A stretch of 35,187 bases of DNA from an uncultured Bacteroidota bacterium (lineage in GTDB: Bacteria > Bacteroidota > Bacteroidia > 2-12-FULL-35-15): contig CAIXIP010000160.1 of assembly GCA_903919535.1 (NCBI GenBank), positions 1-35,187 on the forward strand, in the 5' to 3' direction. Positions 14,829-22,414 of this stretch are shown here, piece after piece (the stretch's first letter is position 1; each line of letters opens with the position of its first letter). The translations under genes and the position numbers were made by a program. The notes below the pieces were generated by a model, which was not told the DNA's origin, made no database searches, and saw only the letters and a list, made by a program, of their open reading frames with translations.

Positions 14829-16553
14829 TTATATTTTTTCTAATTCACTTTTTACAAAATCAGCAAGTTCCTTTACATAAGCTTGAGAGAAATTAAATTC
14901 AATCCCTGCAGCCTTATATAATTCAGGTATTGATTTAGTATAACCTAATGTCAATGCCGCTTCATAATTATTTAATCCTTGCTCGGGATTTCTTTTATAA
15001 TTACGCCATACAGCAATAGCACCAAGTTGAGCCATACCATATTCAATGTAATAAAAAGGCACTTCAAAAATGTGTAACTGATTTTGCCAGCTGCGTGACT
15101 TTGCTTCTTCAAAACCTTTCCAGTCAATCACCTTACTTTGGAATTGACTAATAACTTTTTCCCAATTTTTCATTCGTTCGTCAACAGAATGTTTAGGGTT
15201 TTCATATATCCAATGTTGAAATTTATCAACTGCTGCAATCCAAAGTAACGTATTTAAGGATTTTTCTAATTGCTCTTTCTTTGCCCGCTTTAGATCATCT
15301 GGATTTTTGAAAAACACATCCCAATGTTCCATCGAAATTAATTCCATCGACATAGAAGCTAATTCTGCAACTTCAGAAGGAGTGCTTTTAAAATCAACAA
15401 GTTCAAGATTACGTGTAACAAATGAATGAATTGCATGTCCGCCTTCGTGCACCATAGTTACCAAATCGCGATGTGTTCCAACTGAATTCATGAAAATAAA
15501 TGGAACACCAATTTCGTATAATGGATAATTATACCCACCAGGAGCTTTCCCTTTACGAGATTCAAGATCCAGGTGCCCCATCGTCTTCATGATCTCCAAA
15601 TATTCGCCATAAGATTGACGAACTTTGTAAAAACACTCAATCGATTTGTCAAGCAATTCTGCACCACTCGTAAATGGTTTTAAGGCTGGCTTACCTTCTA
15701 AATCAACATCCGTATCCCAAGGTTTCAGACTCTCTAATTTGAGAGTTTTTTTTCTCTCCAGATCCGATGCCTCTGCTAATGGAAGAATTTCTTTTGCGAT
15801 TGATTCATGAAAGTCGGTACAGTCTTTTACTGTATAATCAAAGCGACCTAATTCATCAAATTTATAATCACGATAGTTTGCAAACCCCGCATTTAAAGCA
15901 ACCTGATTACGAAGTTCAATCAATTCAGAAAACAATTCGTTCAGTTTATCTTTCTCTTCATTACGTCTTTGTTGAACTTTAAAATAAATTTCTTCGCGTA
16001 AATTTCTATCGGTATCCTTTAAAAAACTTGCAGCTTTTTGTAACGTAATTTCTTCACCCTTCCACCCAATGGTCATGGCAGCAGCAATTGCTCCATATTT
16101 CTGTGATTCAGTCTGGATTTTTGTAAGCAATGGAATATTTTCATCACGATAAAGTTCAAGTGCTTTCTTAACTCCTCTTAAATAAATATGATATTTTTCT
16201 TGGTCAAGGTCTTTTAAATAGACTGATGCAACAAGCTTTTTATTAAGATCATTACTATAAGGAGCAACATGTGGCTCTATTTCAGTCACAAAAAAATTGT
16301 ATGAATCCAACAACTCCTGATTAGTGGTATCGCAGGTCATTTTTATATAACGCCAAGCCATATCTTCACTCAATACAGCTTCAAGTTCACTTCTGTCTAA
16401 CAACCATTTTTCGAGTTCGTTTGCAGAAGATATATTTCGTTCTTTGAGATCTTGAAAATAGGATTTTATTTTGTCCCATGAATCAATACATAATTCTTGG
16501 GGTAAAAAATTCCGGATAGGTTTAGTCGGAATGATAACTTGATTTGTTTTCAT
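14829..16553 (-). CDS. M3 family oligoendopeptidase (PepF-like)
   Basis: A zinc metallopeptidase that cleaves short peptides in the cytosol. The catalytic motif HEGGH (369-373) lies in MVHEGGHAIHSFV, and the third ligand Glu follows about 25 residues on in STPSEVAELASM. Flanking features of the oligoendopeptidase F group are visible: KGKAPGGYNYPLYEIGVPFIFMN is recognisable in part (GKAPGGYNYPLYE), and FEVPFYYIEYGMAQLGAIAV near the C-terminus. The 574 residues match the family (560-600). There is no signal peptide. It heads a two-gene unit with the DinB gene; the DUF5606 terminator lies just upstream, so M3 transcription must start in the 30-40 bases between, where no consensus -7 box is seen. 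Confidence 0.95.
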   Translation of the reverse strand: MKTNQVIIPTKPIRNFLPQELCIDSWDKIKSYFQDLKERNISSANELEKWLLDRSELEAVLSEDMAWRYIKMTCDTTNQELLDSYNFFVTEIEPHVAPYSNDLNKKLVASVYLKDLDQEKYHIYLRGVKKALELYRDENIPLLTKIQTESQKYGAIAAAMTIGWKGEEITLQKAASFLKDTDRNLREEIYFKVQQRRNEEKDKLNELFSELIELRNQVALNAGFANYRDYKFDELGRFDYTVKDCTDFHESIAKEILPLAEASDLERKKTLKLESLKPWDTDVDLEGKPALKPFTSGAELLDKSIECFYKVRQSYGEYLEIMKTMGHLDLESRKGKAPGGYNYPLYEIGVPFIFMNSVGTHRDLVTMVHEGGHAIHSFVTRNLELVDFKSTPSEVAELASMSMELISMEHWDVFFKNPDDLKRAKKEQLEKSLNTLLWIAAVDKFQHWIYENPKHSVDERMKNWEKVISQFQSKVIDWKGFEEAKSRSWQNQLHIFEVPFYYIEYGMAQLGAIAVWRNYKRNPEQGLNNYEAALTLGYTKSIPELYKAAGIEFNFSQAYVKELADFVKSELEKI

Positions 16554-16580
16554 CGAATAATTCGTTGGGGAGTAGAAAAA

Positions 16581-16620
16581 GAAAAATAAAAAATCCGGTG
16601 CTTATGCAACTCCGGATTTT
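16581..16620 (-). terminator. Terminator overlapping the end of the DUF5606 gene
   Basis: A perfect 9-bp stem, AAAATCCGG with CCGGATTTT (16612-16620 and 16590-16598), around a 13-nt loop, followed on the minus strand by T-rich sequence. The DUF5606 stop codon (16602-16604) lies in the loop, so the left arm in transcript order is coding. Confidence 0.8.
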
Positions 16621-17153
16621 CTAACGCCTTGTACTTTAACTTTCGAGCTCGCTGTTTTAACAGGTTTTGAGCTGGTGTCTTTTAATTTCGTTTTGCTGGC
16701 TGCTTTTGCATCAGCTCCTGCTTTGATTTTTGTTTTTTCTTCAGACTTTTCTTCTTCGGTTTTTTCTTCCTTTTTTTCAAGCAAGCCTTCTTTTTGAAGA
16801 ATGTTATACCAGCTAATTACTTTTTTTATGTCTGATGTATGAACTCGTTCTTCGTCATACTCGGCAAAAGCAGTTTTGAAATAACTTCTTAGTTCTGCGT
16901 CAGGGGATTTATGATTAATACATGGTGCACCTTTTTCCTTATCATAAATTTTTTGTAAAACATCTTTCAATGCTACATCATCTCCTGTTGAATACATGCT
17001 CACATCTTCCAAAGCACTCACACGATGAGTTGAATATGCCGGGATACGCTTTTTATCAATTAATGATTCTACTATTAATCCGTTTTTTGTTTGAGCTATT
17101 ACTTTATAAAGTCCGCTCATTCCTGCAATTGAAATAATTCCGCTTAAATCCAT
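16602..17153 (-). CDS. DUF5606 family protein with charged C-terminal tail
   Basis: The first 120 residues match the Bacteroidota family DUF5606: MDLSGIISIAGMSGLYKV, QTKNGLIVESL, IPAYSTHRVSALEDVSMYS, and a helical part with VISWYNILQKEGLLE. The beginning resembles a small SH3-like barrel. From about residue 125 the protein becomes low-complexity: first Glu/Lys-rich, then basic with Ala, Ser and Lys, ending GVRKSGVA. Such tails often bind nucleic acid or ribosomes, but that is inference only. No known function. A full-consensus -7 box lies 20 bp upstream, and the terminator is built into the gene's 3' end, so the gene is a single-gene unit. Confidence 0.85.
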   Translation of the reverse strand: MDLSGIISIAGMSGLYKVIAQTKNGLIVESLIDKKRIPAYSTHRVSALEDVSMYSTGDDVALKDVLQKIYDKEKGAPCINHKSPDAELRSYFKTAFAEYDEERVHTSDIKKVISWYNILQKEGLLEKKEEKTEEEKSEEKTKIKAGADAKAASKTKLKDTSSKPVKTASSKVKVQGVRKSGVA

Positions 17154-17173
17154 AGTTTTTTTAGTTTAATGCA

Positions 17174-17181
17174 CAAAGTTA
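17174..17181 (-). promoter_or_regulatory. -7 box for the DUF5606 gene
   Basis: TAACTTTG on the minus strand, full consensus, 20 bp before the start codon. No TTG at 19-21 bp. Confidence 0.5.
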
Positions 17182-17292
17182 AAAAATTATTAATAGCTGA
17201 TTTAATTGAAAACAATCAAAATTTTATAAATCATAATTAAAGAGGTATTTATGTAATTATGAATAATTTACAAACCAGCATTTATCAAGTCT

Positions 17293-17736
17293 TTACTCAA
17301 AGAAAGGTATATTTTCCAAATAGTTATAATTATTGGTCGAATAATCCATTTGGCAACAAAAATGATTGAGTCCATTCGTAATCACCAAATATTTCACTTT
17401 AAAATTCATGTTGTACCGTGCCACCTGATCAAACACATCTTGAGTGATCTTTACTTCTGGAGCTTTACACTCTACCATTAAATAAGGAGTCCCACTTTTA
17501 TCATACACTAAAACATCTGCCCGTTTTTGCAATTGATTATACTTTAAACCCATTTCCACAGCAATTAATGAGGCTGGAAATTTCTTTTCATGTATTAAAA
17601 ACTGTAAAAAATTCTGACGCACCCATTCTTCAGGAGTTAGTATCACATATTTTTTTCGAATAGCGTCAAAAATCTGTGTGACTAGTCCTTTCTGCTTAAG
17701 TTTGAACTGATATGTTGGTAAATTAAGTGCTTGCAT
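17293..17736 (-). CDS. Stand-alone HsdR N-terminal-like (PD-(D/E)xK) protein
   Basis: The 147-residue protein consists of one domain resembling the N-terminal nuclease domain of type I restriction HsdR subunits (HSDR_N_2 type). Candidate PD-(D/E)xK residues are Asp74 in RADVLVYD and Glu89-x-Lys91 in VECKAP, followed by VFDQVARYNM (a QxxxY-like helix) and YLVITNGLNHFCC. No helicase or methylase gene is nearby, so this is not a type I restriction system. Proteins of this size occur throughout Bacteroidota near holA, as here (holA is 1 kb away beyond amn), which suggests a housekeeping nucleic-acid role; that context is from memory. No consensus -7 box was found upstream. Confidence 0.88.
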   Translation of the reverse strand: MQALNLPTYQFKLKQKGLVTQIFDAIRKKYVILTPEEWVRQNFLQFLIHEKKFPASLIAVEMGLKYNQLQKRADVLVYDKSGTPYLMVECKAPEVKITQDVFDQVARYNMNFKVKYLVITNGLNHFCCQMDYSTNNYNYLENIPFFE

Positions 17737-17839
17737 TGAATACCACGATAGTACGAAATATTTTTTCGAAATCGCACTTGTTTTTTATTAAAAATTTCTA
17801 ACAAACCAAATAAACGCGCCATATTTTGTATTTTCGCTT

Positions 17840-17852
17840 GAATTTTAAATTC
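17840..17852. repeat. 13-bp palindrome upstream of amn
   Basis: GAATTT-T-AAATTC is a perfect palindrome around one central base in the 199-bp region between the divergent HsdR_N-like and amn genes. In AT-rich DNA this can occur by chance. The rest of this spacer has no full-consensus -7 box on either strand. Confidence 0.3.
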
Positions 17853-17935
17853 ATTTTTTTACAAAACATTTGTTATTCGTATATTGTAAAAAATTCAGTT
17901 ATAACAAAAACAATAAAAATCTGTAATTATAATAC

Positions 17936-18709
17936 ATGAAAAGCAAAGAAGAAATAGTACAAAATTGGTTACCTCGATACACCGGAACTCCATTAAATGA
18001 ATTTGGAAAATACATTTTACTTACAAATTTTAGTAAATATGTAAAAATGTTTGCTGAACTAAACAATGTGAAAATTAACGGTTTGGATATGCCTATGCCA
18101 AATGCCACAGCGCATGGGATTACAATCATCAATTTTGGAATGGGGAGTGCAAATGCAGCAACAATTATGGATCTGTTAAGTTCAATTGAGCCGAAAGCTG
18201 TTTTATTTTTAGGAAAATGTGGTGGTTTAAAAAAGAAGAATGAATTGGGAGATTTAATCTTACCAATTGCTGCAATACGTGGCGAAGGAACATCAAATGA
18301 TTATTTTCCAGCAGAAGTTCCTGCTTTACCGGCATTTAATTTACAAAAAGCCATCTCAACAACCATACGAAATCATAATAAAGATTATTGGACTGGAACG
18401 GTGTATACTACCAATCGTAGAGTTTGGGAACATGATGATGAATTTAAAGATTACTTGCGCAAGATACGTGTGATGGGAATTGACATGGAAACTGCTACTA
18501 TTTTTACTACAGGATTTCATAATCATATTCCGACTGGCGCTTTGTTATTAGTAAGTGACCAACCTATGATAGTAGAAGGTGTTAAAACTGCTGAAAGTGA
18601 TTTAAAAGTAACTCAGAATTTTGTTGATGACCATTTAAAAATTGGCATTGATTCACTCAATGAACTTATTAATAATGGTTTAACAGTTAAACATTTAAGA
18701 TTCGATTAG
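17936..18709 (+). CDS. amn: AMP nucleosidase, short form
   Basis: Cleaves AMP to adenine and ribose 5-phosphate, lowering the adenylate pool. The 257-residue protein has the nucleoside phosphorylase fold: FGMGSANA (67-74), LFLGKCGG (90-97) and the ribose-binding GIDMETATI (181-189), then a conserved LLLVSDQPM. It is much shorter than E. coli Amn (about 480 residues) because the N-terminal regulatory domain is absent; this short form is the one annotated as AMP nucleosidase in Bacteroidota. A related nucleoside phosphorylase activity cannot be excluded from sequence. holA follows after 39 bp, so amn-holA and the CHAT-like gene may be one transcript. Confidence 0.88.
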   Translation: MKSKEEIVQNWLPRYTGTPLNEFGKYILLTNFSKYVKMFAELNNVKINGLDMPMPNATAHGITIINFGMGSANAATIMDLLSSIEPKAVLFLGKCGGLKKKNELGDLILPIAAIRGEGTSNDYFPAEVPALPAFNLQKAISTTIRNHNKDYWTGTVYTTNRRVWEHDDEFKDYLRKIRVMGIDMETATIFTTGFHNHIPTGALLLVSDQPMIVEGVKTAESDLKVTQNFVDDHLKIGIDSLNELINNGLTVKHLRFD

Positions 18710-18748
18710 CATTTAAAATTAATTCGCACAAATTTGTTTTCATAGCAT

Positions 18749-19798
18749 ATGGAATTTAATGAGATAATGTCGGAATTAAAAAAGAAGGTGTATCGCCCTG
18801 TTTATTTTTTAATGGGCGAAGAACCTTATTTTATTGATATTATTTCTGATTATATTGAGAACAATGTGTTGGATGAAATGGGTAAAGAATTTAATCAAAC
18901 CGTTCTTTATGGCCGAGATGTAAATGCGTCTGATATAATTGGTGCAGCAAAGCGCTTCCCAATGATGAGCGAACATCAGGTGATTATTGTAAAGGAAGCA
19001 CAGAATATTCGTGACCTTGTTGCTAAAGAAAAAGAAGGCGACAAACAAAAAGATAAGGAAAAAGCAAAATTACCTTTCGAAAGTTATCTAGAAAACCCAC
19101 AAAAATCAACAATTCTTGTAATTTGTTACAAATACAAAACAATTGATAAACGCACCAGCATTGCAAAATTCATTGAAAAAAATGCGGTGCTTTTTGATTC
19201 AAAAAAAATATACGATAATCAGGTTCCTGCCTGGATCAATAATTATTTGCAAGGAAAAGAATTTACCATTGGTCCCAAGGCAAGCGCTTTACTTACTGAA
19301 TATTTAGGAACAAACCTCAGTAAAGTTTCCAATGAGTTGGATAAATTAATAATAAATCTTCCTCAAAAAGCGGAAATCACTGTTGATCAAATCCAAGCGA
19401 ATATAGGGATTAGCAAGGATTACAATGTGTTTGAATTACAAAATGCCATCGGTAAAAAGGAGGTTTTAAAAGCAAATCGTATCATCAATTATTTTGCTGC
19501 TAATGACAAAGAGCATCCTTTAGTAATGACCGTTTCTTCCCTTTACGGATATTTCTGTAAATTACTATCCTATCACTTTGTTACTGATAAATCAAAAGGA
19601 AGCATCGCTTCTGCATTAGGAGTCAATCCTTTTTTTGTGAGTGATTACGAACGTGCTGCAAAAAACTTTTCTGTAGATAAATTAAGAAGGATCTTTGCGT
19701 ATTTACGCGAGTATGATCTTAAATCAAAAGGCGTGGAAACGGGTTCAGTTACAGAAGGAGAGTTGTTGAAAGAGTTGCTGTTTAAAATATTGCATTAG
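18749..19798 (+). CDS. holA: DNA polymerase III subunit delta
   Basis: Delta opens the beta sliding clamp as part of the clamp loader. The 349-residue protein has the delta outline: an N-terminal degenerate AAA+ domain without a Walker A motif (VYFLMGEEPYFIDIISDYI, FPMMSEHQVIIVKEAQNI, STILVICYKYKTIDKR), a helical middle with LGTNLSKVSNELDKLI, and a C-terminal collar domain (VFELQNAIGKKEVLKANRII). A Lys-rich insert (KEKEGDKQKDKEKAK, about residue 93) sits in the AAA+ domain, as is often seen in this phylum. It lies between amn and the CHAT-like gene with short gaps on both sides (39 and 26 bp). Confidence 0.94.
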   Translation: MEFNEIMSELKKKVYRPVYFLMGEEPYFIDIISDYIENNVLDEMGKEFNQTVLYGRDVNASDIIGAAKRFPMMSEHQVIIVKEAQNIRDLVAKEKEGDKQKDKEKAKLPFESYLENPQKSTILVICYKYKTIDKRTSIAKFIEKNAVLFDSKKIYDNQVPAWINNYLQGKEFTIGPKASALLTEYLGTNLSKVSNELDKLIINLPQKAEITVDQIQANIGISKDYNVFELQNAIGKKEVLKANRIINYFAANDKEHPLVMTVSSLYGYFCKLLSYHFVTDKSKGSIASALGVNPFFVSDYERAAKNFSVDKLRRIFAYLREYDLKSKGVETGSVTEGELLKELLFKILH

Positions 19799-19824
19799 TA
19801 TAATCATCCTTAATTATTTTTTAA

Positions 19825-20427
19825 ATGAAAAAAGGCATCTACTGTTTAGAGGGTTTGTGGGCGCATGATTTAAAAAATAAATCGACCGTGCTTCCTATTT
19901 TGGAATTATTGGAAAAAGGTGGCATTTCTAATTTCATTCATCATACCTGTGCAACAAAAGAAGAACTAGGCTTTTTTCTTGAAAAATGGAAACAAAAAAC
20001 CATAAAAAATAAATACCCAATTTTATATCTCGCGTTTCATGGTAAAAAAGGACACATTTATATTACAGACAAAACAACTCTTTCACTAAACGACCTTGCT
20101 GAAACTCTTGGCGATTCGGCTGATGGGAAAGTAGTATTTTTTGCATCCTGCGAAACATTAAATACCGGAGGAAGAACAATTCAGGCATTTCTAAAAAAAA
20201 CAAATGCAATAGCGGCTATTGGCTATAAACAAGAAGTTGATTGGATGGTTGCTACAGCCTTCGAGCTTTTAGTTTTAGATGCACTGCAGCAAGATAAATT
20301 TGACAGCAAAGGAATCGAGAATATAGAACGAAAAATAAAATCAGAATATGGCAATCTTCACCAGATATTAGATTGCCGAATTGTTATAAATAAATACATT
20401 CATTTTCCTAGAAAAAGAACTACGTAA
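19825..20427 (+). CDS. Small CHAT/caspase-like protein, probable cysteine peptidase fold
   Basis: The 200-residue cytosolic protein has two conserved-looking blocks of the CHAT (caspase HetF-associated) fold: ILYLAFHGKKGHIYI with His72 and KVVFFASCETL with Cys109, each at the end of a hydrophobic strand, followed by GGRTIQAFLKKTNAIAAIGY, an acidic-aromatic segment and a helix FELLVLDALQQ. The His-Gly and Ala-Ser-Cys-Glu-Thr pattern and the 37-residue spacing fit a His-Cys dyad. The N-terminus (MKKGIYCLEGLWAHDLKNKS) belongs to a small uncharacterised family, I think one listed as DUF6642, but I cannot confirm it. There are no TPR or other partner domains, unlike typical CHAT proteins. It starts 26 bp after holA, so it is probably co-transcribed. 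Peptidase activity is inference. Confidence 0.75.
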   Translation: MKKGIYCLEGLWAHDLKNKSTVLPILELLEKGGISNFIHHTCATKEELGFFLEKWKQKTIKNKYPILYLAFHGKKGHIYITDKTTLSLNDLAETLGDSADGKVVFFASCETLNTGGRTIQAFLKKTNAIAAIGYKQEVDWMVATAFELLVLDALQQDKFDSKGIENIERKIKSEYGNLHQILDCRIVINKYIHFPRKRTT

Positions 20428-20530
20428 TATCAATATCTTAAAAAATATTTTTTGTCATTTTGAATAAAAAGACGAATTTCAACAAAAAAGCTTCGCGTTA
20501 TTCAGCATCATAAATAAAAAATCTTTACAC

Positions 20531-20938
20531 ATGAATCATTGGCTTGTAAAATCAGAACCGTATAAATACAGTTGGACACAATTCGTAAAAGATAAAAAAG
20601 CTGTATGGGATGGCGTCCGTAATTATTCCGCTCGAAACAATATGCGAGCTATGAAAAAAGGTGATCTTGTTTTGTTTTATCATAGCAATGAAGGACTTGA
20701 AATTGTTGGCATTGCGAAGGTGATTAAAGAAGCTTATCAAGATCCAACAACAGAAGATACAGCATGGAGCGTTGTTGAACTTGCACCATTTAAAGCACTA
20801 AAAAAAACTGTTACATTGGCGCAAGTAAAAGCTGATAAACAATTAGCCGATATTCAATTGGTTAAACAAGGACGTTTATCCGTGGCTTCGATAAAGCCTT
20901 TTGAGTTTGATAGGATTCTTGCGATATCAGAAAGTTAA
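20531..20938 (+). CDS. EVE domain-containing protein
   Basis: The 135 residues are one EVE domain (PUA-like/YTH-related fold): HWLVKSEPYKYSWTQF, WDGVRNYSARNNMRAMKKGD, VLFYHSNEGLEIVGIAKV and a C-terminal LSVASIKPFEFDRIL. EVE proteins are thought to recognise modified bases in DNA or RNA; the aromatic residues that would form the cage (Trp4, Trp15, Trp26 and Tyr32) are present. The gene lies 103 bp after the CHAT-like gene and ends in a strong terminator. No consensus promoter is seen in that gap, so it may share the upstream transcript or have an atypical promoter. Confidence 0.93.
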   Translation: MNHWLVKSEPYKYSWTQFVKDKKAVWDGVRNYSARNNMRAMKKGDLVLFYHSNEGLEIVGIAKVIKEAYQDPTTEDTAWSVVELAPFKALKKTVTLAQVKADKQLADIQLVKQGRLSVASIKPFEFDRILAISES

Positions 20939-20960
20939 AAAATATTATTCGAAGTAAAAT

Positions 20961-20994
20961 AAAAAAAGGGAAGCAAAATGCTTCCCTTTTTTTT
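20961..20994. terminator. Bidirectional terminator between the EVE gene and metK
   Basis: Seven A, GGGAAGC (20968-20974), 5-nt loop, GCTTCCC (20980-20986), eight T. The symmetrical A and T tracts allow termination of the EVE gene on the plus strand and of metK on the minus strand. Confidence 0.9.
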
Positions 20995-21011
20995 CGAAAT
21001 AAAAATTTCAA

Positions 21012-22274
21012 TTATTTTAATTTAAATGCTGCTTTCACTTTTGCAACATAATCTAATTTCTCCCAAGTAAACAATTCAACTTTTACTTTCTTTTCTTTTC
21101 CATCAGGAGTTTTAAAAGTTTTGGTAACAATTTCTGATTTACGTCCCATGTGTCCGTATGCAGCTGTTTCGCTATAGATTGGATTACGCAATTTCAAACG
21201 TTGCTCAATAAAGTATGGACGCATATCAAATACACTTTCTACCAATTTTGCAATTTCGCCATCGTTCATTTTTACTTTTGCAGTACCATAAGTATTCACA
21301 TAAATACCCATCGGTTTTGCAACACCAATTGCATAAGACACTTGTACTAATATTTCAGAACAAACACCTGCAGCAACCATATTTTTAGCAATGTGACGAG
21401 TAGCATAAGCTGCAGAACGATCAACTTTTGAAGGATCTTTTCCAGAAAATGCACCACCACCATGAGCACCTTTTCCACCATATGTATCAACAATTATCTT
21501 ACGACCAGTTAATCCTGTATCACCGTGTGGTCCACCAATAACAAAGTTTCCTGTTGGATTAATGTGGTAAGTAATTTTATCGTTAAATAATTTATGTAAA
21601 GATGATTTTAAATGTTTTTTAACGCGAGGAATTAAAATAGAAATTACATCTTTTGTAATTTGGACCTGCATTTTCTTTTGATCACCTTTTGTGAAATCAT
21701 CATGCTGAGTTGAAATAACGATAGTATCAATACGTACTGGCTGATTGTTGTCGTTATATTCAATAGTAACTTGTGATTTTGCATCCGGGCGAAGATATTT
21801 CATTTGCTTGCCTTCTTTACGAATAGCAGCTAATTCTAACAATAATAAATGCGCAAGATCCAATGGCAATGGCATATAATTATCAGTTTCGCTAGTTGCG
21901 TAACCAAACATCATTCCTTGGTCACCTGCTCCTTGCTCTTCTTTTTTCTGTCTGTCAACGCCTTGATTAATATCTGAAGATTGCTCATGAATGGCAGAAA
22001 GAACGCCACATGAATCTGCTTCGAACATGTATTCACTTTTTGTATAACCAATTTTTTTGATCACATCACGTGCAATCGTTTGAACATCTAAATATGCTTT
22101 AGATTTTACTTCACCTGCAAGAATAACTTGTCCTGTGGTTACTAATGTTTCGCAAGCCACTTTCGACTGTGGGTCAAATGCTAAAAAGTTATCAATTAAT
22201 GCATCAGAAATTTGATCTGCTACTTTGTCTGGATGTCCTTCCGACACCGATTCAGAGGTGAATAAATATCCCAT
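21012..22274 (-). CDS. metK: S-adenosylmethionine synthase
   Basis: Makes S-adenosylmethionine from methionine and ATP; cytosolic tetramer. The 420-residue protein carries [17 protein letters not shown] at the N-terminus with the catalytic His14, the methionine/ATP motif [11 protein letters not shown] (115-125), and the P-loop-like GGGAFSGKD (272-280). It is some 35 residues longer than the E. coli enzyme, with insertions around 190-235 as usual for Bacteroidota. No SAM riboswitch is apparent in the 140 bp upstream; that region holds only a one-mismatch -7 box (TATTTTAG, complement of 22315-22322) and a short inverted repeat. Confidence 0.97.
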   Translation of the reverse strand: MGYLFTSESVSEGHPDKVADQISDALIDNFLAFDPQSKVACETLVTTGQVILAGEVKSKAYLDVQTIARDVIKKIGYTKSEYMFEADSCGVLSAIHEQSSDINQGVDRQKKEEQGAGDQGMMFGYATSETDNYMPLPLDLAHLLLLELAAIRKEGKQMKYLRPDAKSQVTIEYNDNNQPVRIDTIVISTQHDDFTKGDQKKMQVQITKDVISILIPRVKKHLKSSLHKLFNDKITYHINPTGNFVIGGPHGDTGLTGRKIIVDTYGGKGAHGGGAFSGKDPSKVDRSAAYATRHIAKNMVAAGVCSEILVQVSYAIGVAKPMGIYVNTYGTAKVKMNDGEIAKLVESVFDMRPYFIEQRLKLRNPIYSETAAYGHMGRKSEIVTKTFKTPDGKEKKVKVELFTWEKLDYVAKVKAAFKLK

Positions 22275-22334
22275 CTACTATTTTTTTAAGTTTAATTTTT
22301 AAAATTTACGGACGCTAAAATACAATTAATTAAT

Positions 22335-22353
22335 CAATCTGAAAATGAGATTG
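22335..22353. repeat. Short inverted repeat upstream of metK
   Basis: CAATCT (22335-22340) and AGATTG (22348-22353) with a 7-bp spacer. It sits about where the -33 region of metK would be if the one-mismatch -7 box at 22315-22322 is used. Six-base arms are weak evidence. Confidence 0.3.
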
Positions 22354-22414
22354 TCAGAAAAGATTCCTAAACAGAAAGGCATAATTTCTCAGATAATTTA
22401 TAAAAGGAAATTGA

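Noticed and set aside
17293-20938. A defence island formed by the HsdR_N-like, CHAT-like and EVE genes
   Set aside because: The genes between and around them (amn, holA, metK) are core genes, no mobile element or recombinase is present, base composition does not shift visibly, and the HsdR_N-like gene near holA is a usual Bacteroidota arrangement as I remember it. Only the CHAT-like gene is kept as a candidate.
22275-22414. A SAM riboswitch upstream of metK
   Set aside because: The 140-bp spacer lacks the paired P1-P4 elements of SAM-I and the compact pseudoknot of SAM-II as far as can be seen; only a 6-bp inverted repeat is present.
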